This document shows, piece by piece, positions 13,976 through 21,292 of a stretch of DNA of 29,317 nt. This stretch comes from an uncultured Candidatus Saccharibacteria bacterium (GTDB taxonomy: Bacteria; Patescibacteriota; Saccharimonadia; Saccharimonadales; Saccharimonadaceae). The notes beneath the pieces were generated by a model that was given only the letters and a program-made list of their open reading frames with translations, had not been told where the DNA came from and made no database searches. Positions within the stretch are counted from its first letter, which is position 1, and each line of letters starts with the position of its first letter. Made by a program: the position numbers and the translations under genes. The stretch lies in contig CAPFSK010000009.1 in assembly GCA_948614045.1 (NCBI GenBank), forward strand, positions 1 through 29,317, written 5' to 3'.

Positions 13976-15609
13976 ATGAGTACTATTGATGGTAGTGCAA
14001 ATATTTGGGCAATTACGACCTGTAGGGTATCAACCCCTGAACAAAAAGAAAACCACAGTCTAGACAATCAGGCAAAATCCGTCTTGGCTGCTGCTGAAAA
14101 ACTAGGAGCGTATATTCCTCCTGATGGACAATGGAGTGGCGATGCGTCCAGCAAATGCGGCAAGAACATCCATCGTAAGGATATTCAAGAGATGCTTGAA
14201 TATTGTAAAAGACATAAACGAGTTAAGTATCTTCTAGTGTCATCGCCTGACCGTTTTATGCGTTCTATTGACGAAGCCTTACATTTTGAGGTTGAATTTC
14301 GATTGATCGGGGTAACGGTTTACTATACTGATGATCCAGAACTGAATGGGGCTAATGTTGCGACAAAACTTCGCAAACTTATGAAATACTATGAAGCAGA
14401 GGCTAGTAACGAAGAGCGTATTCGCAAAGGGTTAGAGACTCACAAAAATGCCTTAAACGAAGGTCGTTTGCCCTGTTGCCCGAAATTTGGATATAAGAAA
14501 ACATTTACTTCTGGTATCCACGATGTCAATGATGACTGTGGCGTAGGAGCATTATTGGGTGATATTTTATCACGTATCGCATCTGGAGTAATCACTCCGA
14601 CAGAAGGTATGAACGAGATGAACGCTGGTGAATATATTTCTAACGGTAAACGTAAACCATTTAAGATGGATAAGTGGAAAAAATCATTAGCGACCCTTAT
14701 TACGCAGGATATGTTGTAGGTAGCAAACAGGTAAAGGTTGTCAATCCGAATGGATTACACAAGCCACTTATTACAAAAGAACAGCATGAAAAGATTTTGG
14801 AAATTCTTCGTGGTCGGAAAAATTGTCATGGTGCTCCACGTAAGAATGGTAATCCTCACTTCCCACTGAGTCGTATCATGCTGTGTGAAGAATGTCATAA
14901 AGCAGAAATCGCACTTGGCAATACTGGCAGGCATGACCACAGTAAATTTTGTGGATATACCAACAATAACGGTAATGGAAAGTATTATGACAAATACGAA
15001 TGTCGTAAATGTCATAAACGCATTTCTCGTGAATATGCTCATAAAGCCGTGCGGGAGCACATTGCGAGTTTTGACTTAACCGAGGATGGCAGGAAGCGTA
15101 TTATTCGGCAATTGGAGATTGTCTGGAAGGACGAAGAACACAACCGCAAGACAACAATTATTCAACTTAAACAACGGATGACGAACTTGAACAAACAAAA
15201 AGAAGGACAGGTAGAGGCTCTATGTAGGTGTAGCGATGATGAAATTAAGCACGAACTTGAAGGAGCGATTAAACGAACAAGGGAGACATTAAAAAAGACC
15301 GAGGATGAATTAAACGAGTTAGAAAATAGCAACGATGCCGAAAAGCAGGGGTTTATGGAATTTGCGTTGGACTTTGTTGACAATTTGGCGAAACGTTTCT
15401 TTGACCTATCTCTTGATGATATGCGAAAGTGCGAACTTTTAATGCTTCCTAGTGGATTTATGGTTGGTGCGGATGAAAAAGTTCGCACTCCCGAAACCAG
15501 CCCATTTTATAGGGGTAGAACCACCAAAAAAGACCTTCCTAACACAGAAAAGTCTCTTATGGCGGAGGGTGGGAGATTCGAACTCCCGCTCCAGGTCTCC
15601 CCAGACTAA
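13976..15609 (+). CDS. Large serine recombinase (integrase), split by a -1 frameshift
   Basis: Frame 1 (13976-14719) carries the resolvase domain: ITTCRVSTPEQ with nucleophile Ser19, SLDNQ, and SSPDRFMRS with catalytic Arg. It then enters the recombinase domain (GYKKTF, GEYISNGKRKPFKM). At an A6 run (14678-14683) the frame must slip by -1 to give KWKKIISDPYYAGYVVG, the normal family sequence. Frame 2 continues with the zinc ribbon (MLCEECHK...YECRKCHKRI), a coiled coil (about residues 400-470) and the C-terminus. The restored product is about 544 aa, a usual length. Either programmed frameshifting or a one-base indel (mutation or sequencing error). The last codons (MAEGGRFELPLQVSP) are the antisense of tRNA-Ser and lie beyond the att core, so the C-terminus differs in the excised circle. 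Confidence 0.85.
15560..15576. repeat. Right attachment-site repeat (3' end of tRNA-Ser)
   Basis: Same 17 bp as 10875-10891; includes the encoded CCA. Confidence 0.8.
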
Positions 15610-15652
15610 CGATTTAGCAAACCGTCCCCTTCAGCCACTTGGGTAACCCTCC
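15560..15652 (-). tRNA. tRNA-Ser (anticodon GCT), CCA encoded
   Basis: GGAGGG acceptor, TTTGCTAAA anticodon loop (GCT), long variable arm typical of tRNA-Ser, GTTCGAATC in the T loop, and CCA at 15562-15560. Its 3' end serves as the integration site of the element to its left. Confidence 0.95.
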
Positions 15653-15662
15653 GTATGAGTAT

Positions 15663-15671
15663 ATTATAGCA
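15663..15671 (-). promoter_or_regulatory. Extended -10 promoter of tRNA-Ser
   Basis: The minus strand reads TGC-TATAAT, ending 10 nt before the tRNA. Confidence 0.65.
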
Positions 15672-15717
15672 TGAATTTGGAGAAAGTTGTTAATTCCCCG
15701 CTATATTATATGGAGTG

Positions 15718-15726
15718 TGTTATAAT
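15718..15726 (+). promoter_or_regulatory. Extended -10, leaderless
   Basis: TGT-TATAAT ends 6 nt before the ATG at 15733; no Shine-Dalgarno. Confidence 0.65.
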
Positions 15727-15732
15727 GTGCTT

Positions 15733-16203
15733 ATGGTGAGTCAAACTAAAGACGTGATTACTTGGGAGGCAGAAGAGTATATCGTACGCGAGAAGAATAC
15801 TTGGTGGTATGTGGGTTTGGTGGCAGTGAGTCTAGTATTGGTGGGGTTAGCGGTATTGGCACAGGCGTGGACATTTTTGGCGGTAATTGTTTTGAGTGTG
15901 GTAGCGTTGCTGGTTTATACTTTGAGGCCGCCGCGGATGTTGCAGTATACTTTAACAAACAAGGGTTTGAGCGAGGGGGAGAAATTATATGATTATTCGG
16001 AGTTTAAGGCGTTTGGAATTTTGCGTGAGGGTAATCATTTTGCGATTGTATTGACGCCACGAAAGCGGTTTTCGCCACGAGTGACGGTATTCTTCCCTCA
16101 GTCGCAAGGTGAGGCGATTGTTGATGCGTTTGGTGCGAGGTTGCCGATGGAAGAAGTAAAATTAGATTTGTTAGATAAGTTAATAAAGTTCTTGCGTATT
16201 TGA
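15733..16203 (+). CDS. Small membrane protein with two adjacent TM helices
   Basis: 156 aa from the ATG at 15733 (MVSQTKDVITWEAEEYIVRE). I prefer it to the ATG at 15715 because the -10 box lies between the two. A cytoplasmic N-terminus precedes two hydrophobic helices (about 26-46 and 48-65), then a soluble domain (LTNKGLSEGEKLYDYSEFKA..., VTVFFPQSQGEAIVDAFGARLP). This resembles bacterial PH-like/'YcxB-type' two-helix proteins only in general outline. No enzymatic motif. It ends with TGA and is followed by a separate promoter for the next gene. Function unknown. Confidence 0.75.
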   Translation: MVSQTKDVITWEAEEYIVREKNTWWYVGLVAVSLVLVGLAVLAQAWTFLAVIVLSVVALLVYTLRPPRMLQYTLTNKGLSEGEKLYDYSEFKAFGILREGNHFAIVLTPRKRFSPRVTVFFPQSQGEAIVDAFGARLPMEEVKLDLLDKLIKFLRI

Positions 16204-16212
16204 AAATGGTTG

Positions 16213-16221
16213 TGTTATAAT
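16213..16221 (+). promoter_or_regulatory. Extended -10 promoter of the 163-aa protein gene
   Basis: TGT-TATAAT, 52 nt before the ATG at 16274; a GAAGG box lies about 9 nt before the start, so this mRNA has a leader. Confidence 0.65.
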
Positions 16222-16273
16222 AGATAATATACGTTATGTAATATAAGGTAACAATAAAGAAGGTGGGCAATAT

Positions 16274-16765
16274 ATGAACCAAAACCGTAATAAAGACAAC
16301 GATCTGCAACGAGCAATCGACGAGATTACCCAGAAGGGTGGCTCAAATAATCCGAAGCCAGCTGCGGCTGCGCCATCTAGCCAACCACCAGTTGGCATGA
16401 TGCCACCAAGCCAGGCTCCAGCTGCGGCTGCGCCGGCAATGAAGTTGCCAACGAATCCGATGCCACAGCCACAAATGGCAGCTCCGACGATGGGTATGAG
16501 CGCAGGCTTTGGTCGTGCGATGAGCTATGGTGCGGATATTTCGAAAGTTAAGGAAGCGGCGCTTAAAGAGCTCTTCCCGATCATGGACCGGGTAGAAGTT
16601 GAGCCAGAAAAACGCTTCTTGTTGTACCAGGAAATGTTGAATACGATGCGTGATAAGGCGGTGATTGCTCCAGCTTATGAGGCAGCACGGCAGATTCGTG
16701 ACGATAAGGTAAGGGCTGATTCCCTGCTTTACCTCATCAATAGTATTGATGAGATGAGCTTGTAG
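16274..16765 (+). CDS. Hypothetical soluble protein with Pro/Ala/Met-rich N-terminus
   Basis: 163 aa. The first 20 residues are polar (LQRAIDEITQKGG), residues 25-75 are a low-complexity linker rich in Pro, Ala, Gln and Met (PAAAAPSSQPPVGMMPPSQA), and the last 80 form a helical domain (ISKVKEAALKELFPIMDRVE, FLLYQEMLNTMRDKAVIAPA, ADSLLYLINSIDEM). It is cytoplasmic by appearance, with no catalytic motif. The helical domain plus flexible linker suggests an adaptor role. Its terminator follows 11 nt after the stop, so it is monocistronic. Not recognised. Confidence 0.75.
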   Translation: MNQNRNKDNDLQRAIDEITQKGGSNNPKPAAAAPSSQPPVGMMPPSQAPAAAAPAMKLPTNPMPQPQMAAPTMGMSAGFGRAMSYGADISKVKEAALKELFPIMDRVEVEPEKRFLLYQEMLNTMRDKAVIAPAYEAARQIRDDKVRADSLLYLINSIDEMSL

Positions 16766-16775
16766 CCAAGCGAAG

Positions 16776-16802
16776 AAAAGACTCCCGTGAGGGAGTCTTT
16801 TT
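16776..16802 (+). terminator. Intrinsic terminator
   Basis: AAAAGACTCCC-GTGA-GGGAGTCTTTTT, 11 nt after the stop at 16765. Confidence 0.9.
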
Positions 16803-16821
16803 GTGCCCATGAATCTACTAG

Positions 16822-16929
16822 CTAAGTTGGTGAATCTTTACTACGAGACGAAAAGTGGTAAAAAGGCGGCAACACCATATACCCACTACGGACAAAAGCC
16901 AATGGTAACTGTACTATGGTGGTGGCGCC
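16822..16929 (-). pseudogene. Truncated cassette C with full 46-bp leader
   Basis: The minus strand from 16929 reads ATTIVQLPLAFVRSGYM, then loses the family pattern (VLPPFYHFSSRSKDSPT) and stops at TAG. The leader 16883-16928 is identical to those of cassettes A (5170-5215) and D (23031-23076). With A the identity extends to 52 bp. The leader begins three bases after the stop codon of the PEGA-like gene, so the gene end and the cassette start are almost fused. The W.RT...RC part is absent. Confidence 0.7.
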
Positions 16930-16930
16930 G

Positions 16931-17884
16931 TTATTCTTTGGCGTCGTTTGGCGCACGATAAGATTGATACTCTGAACTGACGTTATTGTAGATAATATTG
17001 TAGTCGTTAGGGTTATAGCCAAGTTCTTCGATTTTTTGAAGGGCGATTTTATGACTGTTGCCGGAAGCGTCATTGATAATGAGGCGGAATTGGTTGTTTT
17101 CGTATGAGTAGTTTATGGTATATTGTGTGTGTTCTGCATAGTTATTACTAAAATATTCAACTTGGATGGGTAGGTATTTGAGGATTGGGTATTTAGAGAT
17201 GAGCTGCTTGGTCTCTTCTGGCCCGGTGTACTCGTAAATAATTTCATAGTCATTAATGTTTTGACCACTGCTCTTTAAGTATTCTATCGCTTCATTTTGG
17301 TAAACGCCGACGTTGTCGGTGATTTTGATGCAGAAGTTGGACCTGCAGCCGTCAAAAATGCCATAGTCGATGCGATAATTAGTAAAATCGTAGCCGCGAT
17401 CGCGATCGGTATTTTGGTAGGGGAGGACTTGGATAATTGGATACTTGGCAATATATTCGTCGCTGCCTAATTGGTATGCGGCGTCATAGACGGCTTGACG
17501 GCGGCCGGATTCGTTGGGGTTATTATCATAATAAGTAGAATTTTCTTCGGTAGGTTCGAGTGCGATATAAAGATGCGATTCTTGATCGGCGATTAGTTCG
17601 ATAGGCAATGCCTGAGAAATAAAACCGTCAGCGGAGATTTCGGCGGTGTAAGATCCGGGATAGTATTTGACGGTCTCTTTGGTTTTGAATTGATGTCCAT
17701 CTATAGAGACAGTGGCGTTGATTGGGGCGACGACGATATCGAGGGCGGCGGTCTTTTGAAGATTGATGACCATTAGAATGATTGCGAGGATAATAAGACC
17801 GCAAAATCCTACGATAGAGAGGATAAAAAGGTTCTTGCGGTTATGCGCGTAGCTTTCTTCAGAATAAGTTATACTTGGTGGCAT
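16931..17884 (-). CDS. Membrane-anchored PEGA-like domain protein
   Basis: 317 aa. A short cytoplasmic head, one transmembrane helix (about 18-42), then a PEGA-like beta domain (ATVSIDGHQFKTKETVKYYP, GSYTAEISADGF; about 57-90), which is typical of surface or wall-associated proteins. The remaining 200 residues hold two similar halves around KYPIIQVLPYQ and KYPILKYLPIQ, each followed by a Tyr/Asn-rich stretch and a NDYEIIY or NDYNIIY motif, so an internal duplication. TAGGAG before the ATG and 15 nt after the hydrolase gene make it the second gene of that operon. Likely an outward-facing partner of the hydrolase. Confidence 0.75.
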   Translation of the reverse strand: MPPSITYSEESYAHNRKNLFILSIVGFCGLIILAIILMVINLQKTAALDIVVAPINATVSIDGHQFKTKETVKYYPGSYTAEISADGFISQALPIELIADQESHLYIALEPTEENSTYYDNNPNESGRRQAVYDAAYQLGSDEYIAKYPIIQVLPYQNTDRDRGYDFTNYRIDYGIFDGCRSNFCIKITDNVGVYQNEAIEYLKSSGQNINDYEIIYEYTGPEETKQLISKYPILKYLPIQVEYFSNNYAEHTQYTINYSYENNQFRLIINDASGNSHKIALQKIEELGYNPNDYNIIYNNVSSEYQSYRAPNDAKE

Positions 17885-17899
17885 GCTTTTTCTCCTAAT

Positions 17900-19191
17900 T
17901 TATGTTTCGTTGGCCGGGGTTTTACCTGTGAAGCGAAAGATATTATAATCGCCGCGCCAGTCGCTGAAATAAACGCCAGGGTTAAATTCACCGGTACGGC
18001 TGCCGATGGAGGCCGATGCGATGCCCTCCGTTCCGTCGTCGCGTTTAACGTACATCATGATATGGCCGTTAAGTACCATAATATCGCCGGGTTGCATGTT
18101 AGAGGTGTTATGTTCGTTGGGAATTTCTTGGTAGAGTTCGGGATGTTGGCGAAAATAGACTAACTGCTTGTTAGTGTTGCCTATTTCTACGTTTGGGTCA
18201 GCTTTGGCATAGCGAATGACTGTGGCGACGAAACGGTCGCAGCTACAACCCGGTACAGGTATGCCTCCACCGACGTCGCCAGTGCCAACTTCTGCCATGG
18301 CGGTTTTGTATTCTGGTTTTGCGTTGCAACCGTGTCCAGTTTCTGGCCAGGCGAGCTGTAAGGCAACCTCATTAAGGCTATTACTCCCACAAATTCCGGC
18401 AATAGCGGCATATTGAGTATAGGCTCCAGGGCGCTTACTAGTGGCGCTGGAATCATATACTCCGTCTGCGACATACATACCGCCCCAACGTGGGTCCATG
18501 TTGGGGCTAGTAGGGTCGCGCCGTTCGTCGAACATGTTCATAACATAAGGTGAACCTTCACCGTTTTGGGCTTCTTCTTGCGAAAATCCCATGGCGACAG
18601 CCTTATCGATGTATTTTTGTGCCGTGCCATTGTATCGGAAGAACATGCGTTTAATTCCCTCTGGCGTAGTGAGATCTAGTCCTTTGCCATAACTATCATG
18701 AATAAAACCGGCGGTGAGTTTGGTTTGACGGAGGAATTCGGCATCGCTGATAGAGTCGGCGGGAGGAAATACGATGCCGTGGCCGTATAACTGATAGACG
18801 CCTTGACCATTGCTTGGGTTGTAGCGGCGAAGACTGGTCTCGCGATAGTGGATGACGGCCAGCAGGCGCCAATCGAAGCCATAAGGTTGAGCAGCTTCTT
18901 CATAAAAAGGGCGATTGGCTTCAATGGCGGCTAGGTCGGCTTCGCTAAAGACGTTGACACCAGCATAGTTTTGGCCATTGGCGGCAGGACCGTTAGGGCT
19001 GCAGTTGTCGCTTGAACCGCCAGACGGATTATAGTAGTAGACGCCATAAGCGTACAGTTCATCAAGAGTTGTGTCGGTTAATCCAAGCGCTTGCTGGGGG
19101 GGGGGGCGATTAGAAGGAAAGTGAGAACGCAGGCGATAAGGTGCACAAAAAATTGACCAAGATTAAATTGAGCAACTTTCCCACTTTTCAT
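17900..19191 (-). CDS. Secreted two-domain peptidoglycan hydrolase, out of frame at a G11 tract
   Basis: The ATG at 19191 starts a signal peptide (QFFVHLIACVLTFLLIA). The frame runs into 11 C on the coding strand (19106-19096) and stops after 37 residues. Adding one C, or removing two, joins it to the long frame ending at 17900 (430 aa restored). Domain 1 has VIHYRETSLRRYNPSNGQG, a lysozyme-like/lytic-transglycosylase pattern with a likely catalytic Glu. Domain 2 has GCSCDRFVATVIRYA, PGDIMVLNGHIMMYV, the Cys and His of NlpC/P60- or CHAP-type amidases. The layout is that of VirB1-like or CwlT-like wall hydrolases serving type IV secretion. TTGACA-17-TATTAT with ATG 7 nt later gives a leaderless mRNA. 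Probably phase-variable and currently OFF. Confidence 0.8.
19096..19106. repeat. G11 homopolymer in the hydrolase gene
   Basis: Eleven consecutive G on the plus strand (C on the coding strand), right behind the signal peptide. 9 or 12 would restore the frame. Confidence 0.9.
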
Positions 19192-19198
19192 TATTACT

Positions 19199-19227
19199 AT
19201 AATAAGTTTTGGATGGAGAGTTGTCAA
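19199..19227 (-). promoter_or_regulatory. Leaderless promoter of the hydrolase operon
   Basis: TTGACA (19227-19222), 17 nt, TATTAT (19204-19199), 7 nt, ATG. It overlaps the tail of the groEL terminator. Confidence 0.8.
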
Positions 19228-19230
19228 GAA

Positions 19231-19256
19231 AAAGCAGCTCCCTAAGGAGCTGCTTT
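19231..19256 (-). terminator. Intrinsic terminator of groES-groEL
   Basis: An 11-bp stem AAAGCAGCTCC...GGAGCTGCTTT followed on the minus strand by TTTTTCTT, 15 nt after the groEL stop. Confidence 0.85.
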
Positions 19257-19271
19257 CGACGACTCTGCGGT

Positions 19272-20888
19272 CTAGTACATACCACCCATGTCTGGAGCTG
19301 CAGGAGCTTGCTTTTCTGGAATGTCGACGATGAGAGCGCCCATGGTAATAGCGGTAGCAGCAATGCTAGTTGCGCTTTGGACGGCTTCTTTGGTGACTTT
19401 CGCAGGATCAATGACGCCAGCTTTCTTCAGGTCGACGAGACCTTTCTCTGGGGTCATGACGTTAATTCCCTGACCAGGTTTTGCCTTCTCGACTTCGGCG
19501 AGTAGGGCCTGGCTATTCAATCCAGCATTTTCCATGATATGGATGAATGGAGCTTGGAGGGCACGCTTGACGATTTTGGCACCGTCAGTGTCGGCTTTGA
19601 GATTGCCGGCGAGGTTGACGAGAGTGACGCCACCGCCGGTGACGATACCTTCAGCGAGAGCGGCTTTCGTAGCAGCGACAGCGTCGTCGACGCGATATTT
19701 TTTCTCGTCGATTTCGGTTTCGCTGGCACCACCGACTTTGATAACGGCAACTTTGCCAAGGAGTGCGGCAGCACGCTTCTCGAGTTCCTCGCGCTCGTAA
19801 TCAGACTTGGCGAGCCCCGCTTGGCTCTGGATAAGCTCAATGCGGCTTGCGACGGCTTTTTGGTTGCCGGCGCCCTTGATAATGGTGGTCTCGTCTTTAG
19901 TCGCGATGATTTTTGCGGCGGAGCCAAGGACTTCCATGCCAGATTCTTCAAGTTTCATGCCTTTATCAGCGGAGACGACGGTCGCATCGGTTAAGATAGC
20001 GATGTCTTCCATGATTTCCTTGCGGCGGTCGCCGAAGGATGGAGCTTTCAGGACGAGGGTGTTAAAGACGCCTTTGAGCTTGTTGAGGACGAGGACGGAA
20101 AGTGCTTCGCCTTCGACTTCTTCGGCAATAATTACAAGGTCTTTGCGACCGGCTTGGGCGCATTGTTCGAGGAGCGGTAATAGTTCCTGAGCGCTGCTGA
20201 TTTTCTTGTCAGTGACAAGGATGAGCGGCTTTTCGAAGACGGCTTCTTGGCGGTTGGTGTCGGTAATGAAGAATGGTGAAGAAAAACCCTTGTCGTAGGT
20301 AAAACCTTCGACGATTTCTTGTTCCATCTCGAGACCTTGTCCCTGTTCGACGGTGACGACGCCGTCTTTACCGATTTTGCTAATAACGTCGGCGATCATT
20401 TTGCCTATTTCGGCGTCGCCAGCAGAGATGGAAGCGACTTCGGCGACCTTGCTGTCATTACCTTCGATTTTCTCGGCAGATTTTTCGATGCCCTTGATAA
20501 TTTCGGCGCCAGCGTCTTCGATTCCCTTGCGAAGTTCCATTGGATTTACGCCGGCAGCGATAAGTTTGTTCGCTTCGGCGAGAATGTTATAAGTTAAGAC
20601 CGTGACGGTAGTGGTACCATCGCCGGCGACTTTGTTGAGCTTTTGAGCGGCGGTCTTGATGAGCTTGGCGCCGATAGCTTCGCCAAGGTTTTCTTCGTCG
20701 CTAGGAAGTTCGACGGCCTCGGCGACAGTGACGCCGTCATGGGTAATGGTTGGGGCGCCGTAGGATTTTTCGATAACGACGTTCTGACCTTTAGGGCCGA
20801 AAGTGACTTTGACGGCGTCGTAGAGTTGTTTAGCGCCGCTTAGGACTTTGTCGCGGGCTTCAGATGTATAAAAGATTTTTTTTGCCAT
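19272..20888 (-). CDS. groEL: Chaperonin GroEL (Hsp60)
   Basis: 538 aa, full length. The start AKKIFYTSEARDKVLSGAKQ and the ATP-site motifs TFGPKGQNVVIEKSYGAPTI and VAGDGTTTVTVLTYN are present, as are GVNPMELRKG and the conserved C-terminal half (AAVEEGIVTGGG-like stretch, here ALAEGIVTGGGVTLVN). The tail ends MGGMY. It assembles as a double-ring folding chamber with GroES in the cytoplasm. It lies 12 nt downstream of groES in one operon under the CIRCE-overlapped promoter and ends at a strong terminator. Nothing is unusual apart from an A8 run in the first codons. Confidence 0.98.
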   Translation of the reverse strand: MAKKIFYTSEARDKVLSGAKQLYDAVKVTFGPKGQNVVIEKSYGAPTITHDGVTVAEAVELPSDEENLGEAIGAKLIKTAAQKLNKVAGDGTTTVTVLTYNILAEANKLIAAGVNPMELRKGIEDAGAEIIKGIEKSAEKIEGNDSKVAEVASISAGDAEIGKMIADVISKIGKDGVVTVEQGQGLEMEQEIVEGFTYDKGFSSPFFITDTNRQEAVFEKPLILVTDKKISSAQELLPLLEQCAQAGRKDLVIIAEEVEGEALSVLVLNKLKGVFNTLVLKAPSFGDRRKEIMEDIAILTDATVVSADKGMKLEESGMEVLGSAAKIIATKDETTIIKGAGNQKAVASRIELIQSQAGLAKSDYEREELEKRAAALLGKVAVIKVGGASETEIDEKKYRVDDAVAATKAALAEGIVTGGGVTLVNLAGNLKADTDGAKIVKRALQAPFIHIMENAGLNSQALLAEVEKAKPGQGINVMTPEKGLVDLKKAGVIDPAKVTKEAVQSATSIAATAITMGALIVDIPEKQAPAAPDMGGMY

Positions 20889-20900
20889 TGTGATTCCTTT

Positions 20901-21155
20901 CTATAATGTTGCGAGGACGTCTTCCTCTTTGACGATAATGTAGTCAGCATCTTCGACTTTGATGTCGGTAGTTGAGTAGTTTTTGTAGACGATTTTGTCG
21001 CCAACTTTGACGGTTTTGACATCAGGGCCGATGGACTCGACGACGGCGTAAGCAGGCTTTTCTTTGGCTTCACCGAGAAGGATGCCGGATTTAGTCTGGG
21101 TCATCGCCTCTTCTTTGACGGCGACGATGCGATCTTGTAATGGTTTTAACTTCAT
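20901..21155 (-). CDS. groES: Co-chaperonin GroES
   Basis: 84 aa, slightly shorter than usual. It begins MKLKPLQDRIVAVKEEAMTQ and has the mobile loop around TKSGILLGEAKEKP, which carries the hydrophobic tripeptide ILL that contacts GroEL. It ends with the usual VKEEDVLATL. AAAGGAG precedes the ATG. First gene of the groES-groEL operon, controlled by the CIRCE element 38 nt upstream. Confidence 0.97.
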   Translation of the reverse strand: MKLKPLQDRIVAVKEEAMTQTKSGILLGEAKEKPAYAVVESIGPDVKTVKVGDKIVYKNYSTTDIKVEDADYIIVKEEDVLATL

Positions 21156-21176
21156 ATTAACTCCTTTTGTACCTCT

Positions 21177-21205
21177 ATGATAGCGCAGGTATTTGGCACT
21201 GTCAA
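21177..21205 (-). promoter_or_regulatory. groESL promoter
   Basis: TTGACA (21205-21200), 17 nt, TATCAT (21182-21177). The -35 lies inside the CIRCE element, so HrcA binding would block RNA polymerase. Confidence 0.85.
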
Positions 21206-21219
21206 TAGTTGAGTGCTAA
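21193..21219. promoter_or_regulatory. CIRCE operator (HrcA site)
   Basis: The plus strand reads TTGGCACTG-9 nt-GAGTGCTAA against the consensus TTAGCACTC-N9-GAGTGCTAA; one arm is perfect, the other has two changes. Confidence 0.85.
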
Positions 21220-21280
21220 AAATGGAGATTTATAGCATTGGATGGAGTTGACAACTATAAAAATGCTACTATTTATATAG

Positions 21281-21286
21281 TATAAT
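21281..21286 (+). promoter_or_regulatory. -10 box of the MurE-like gene (leaderless)
   Basis: TATAAT ends 6 nt before the ATG at 21293; no Shine-Dalgarno. TTGACA at 21248 is too far (27 nt) to be its -35. Confidence 0.55.
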
Positions 21287-21292
21287 GAGATT

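Larger units (their letters stand above)
10875..15576. mobile_element. 4.7-kb integrative element in the 3' end of tRNA-Ser
   Basis: The last 17 nt of tRNA-Ser (TCTCCCACCCTCCGCCA on the minus strand, 15576-15560) recur as a direct repeat at 10891-10875. The large serine recombinase lies next to the tRNA end. Inside are an HTH protein, a single-pass membrane protein, a structured RNA, micro-ORFs and iteron-like repeats, and no housekeeping gene. Repeat plus recombinase plus tRNA target make an integrated element likely. Confidence 0.8.
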
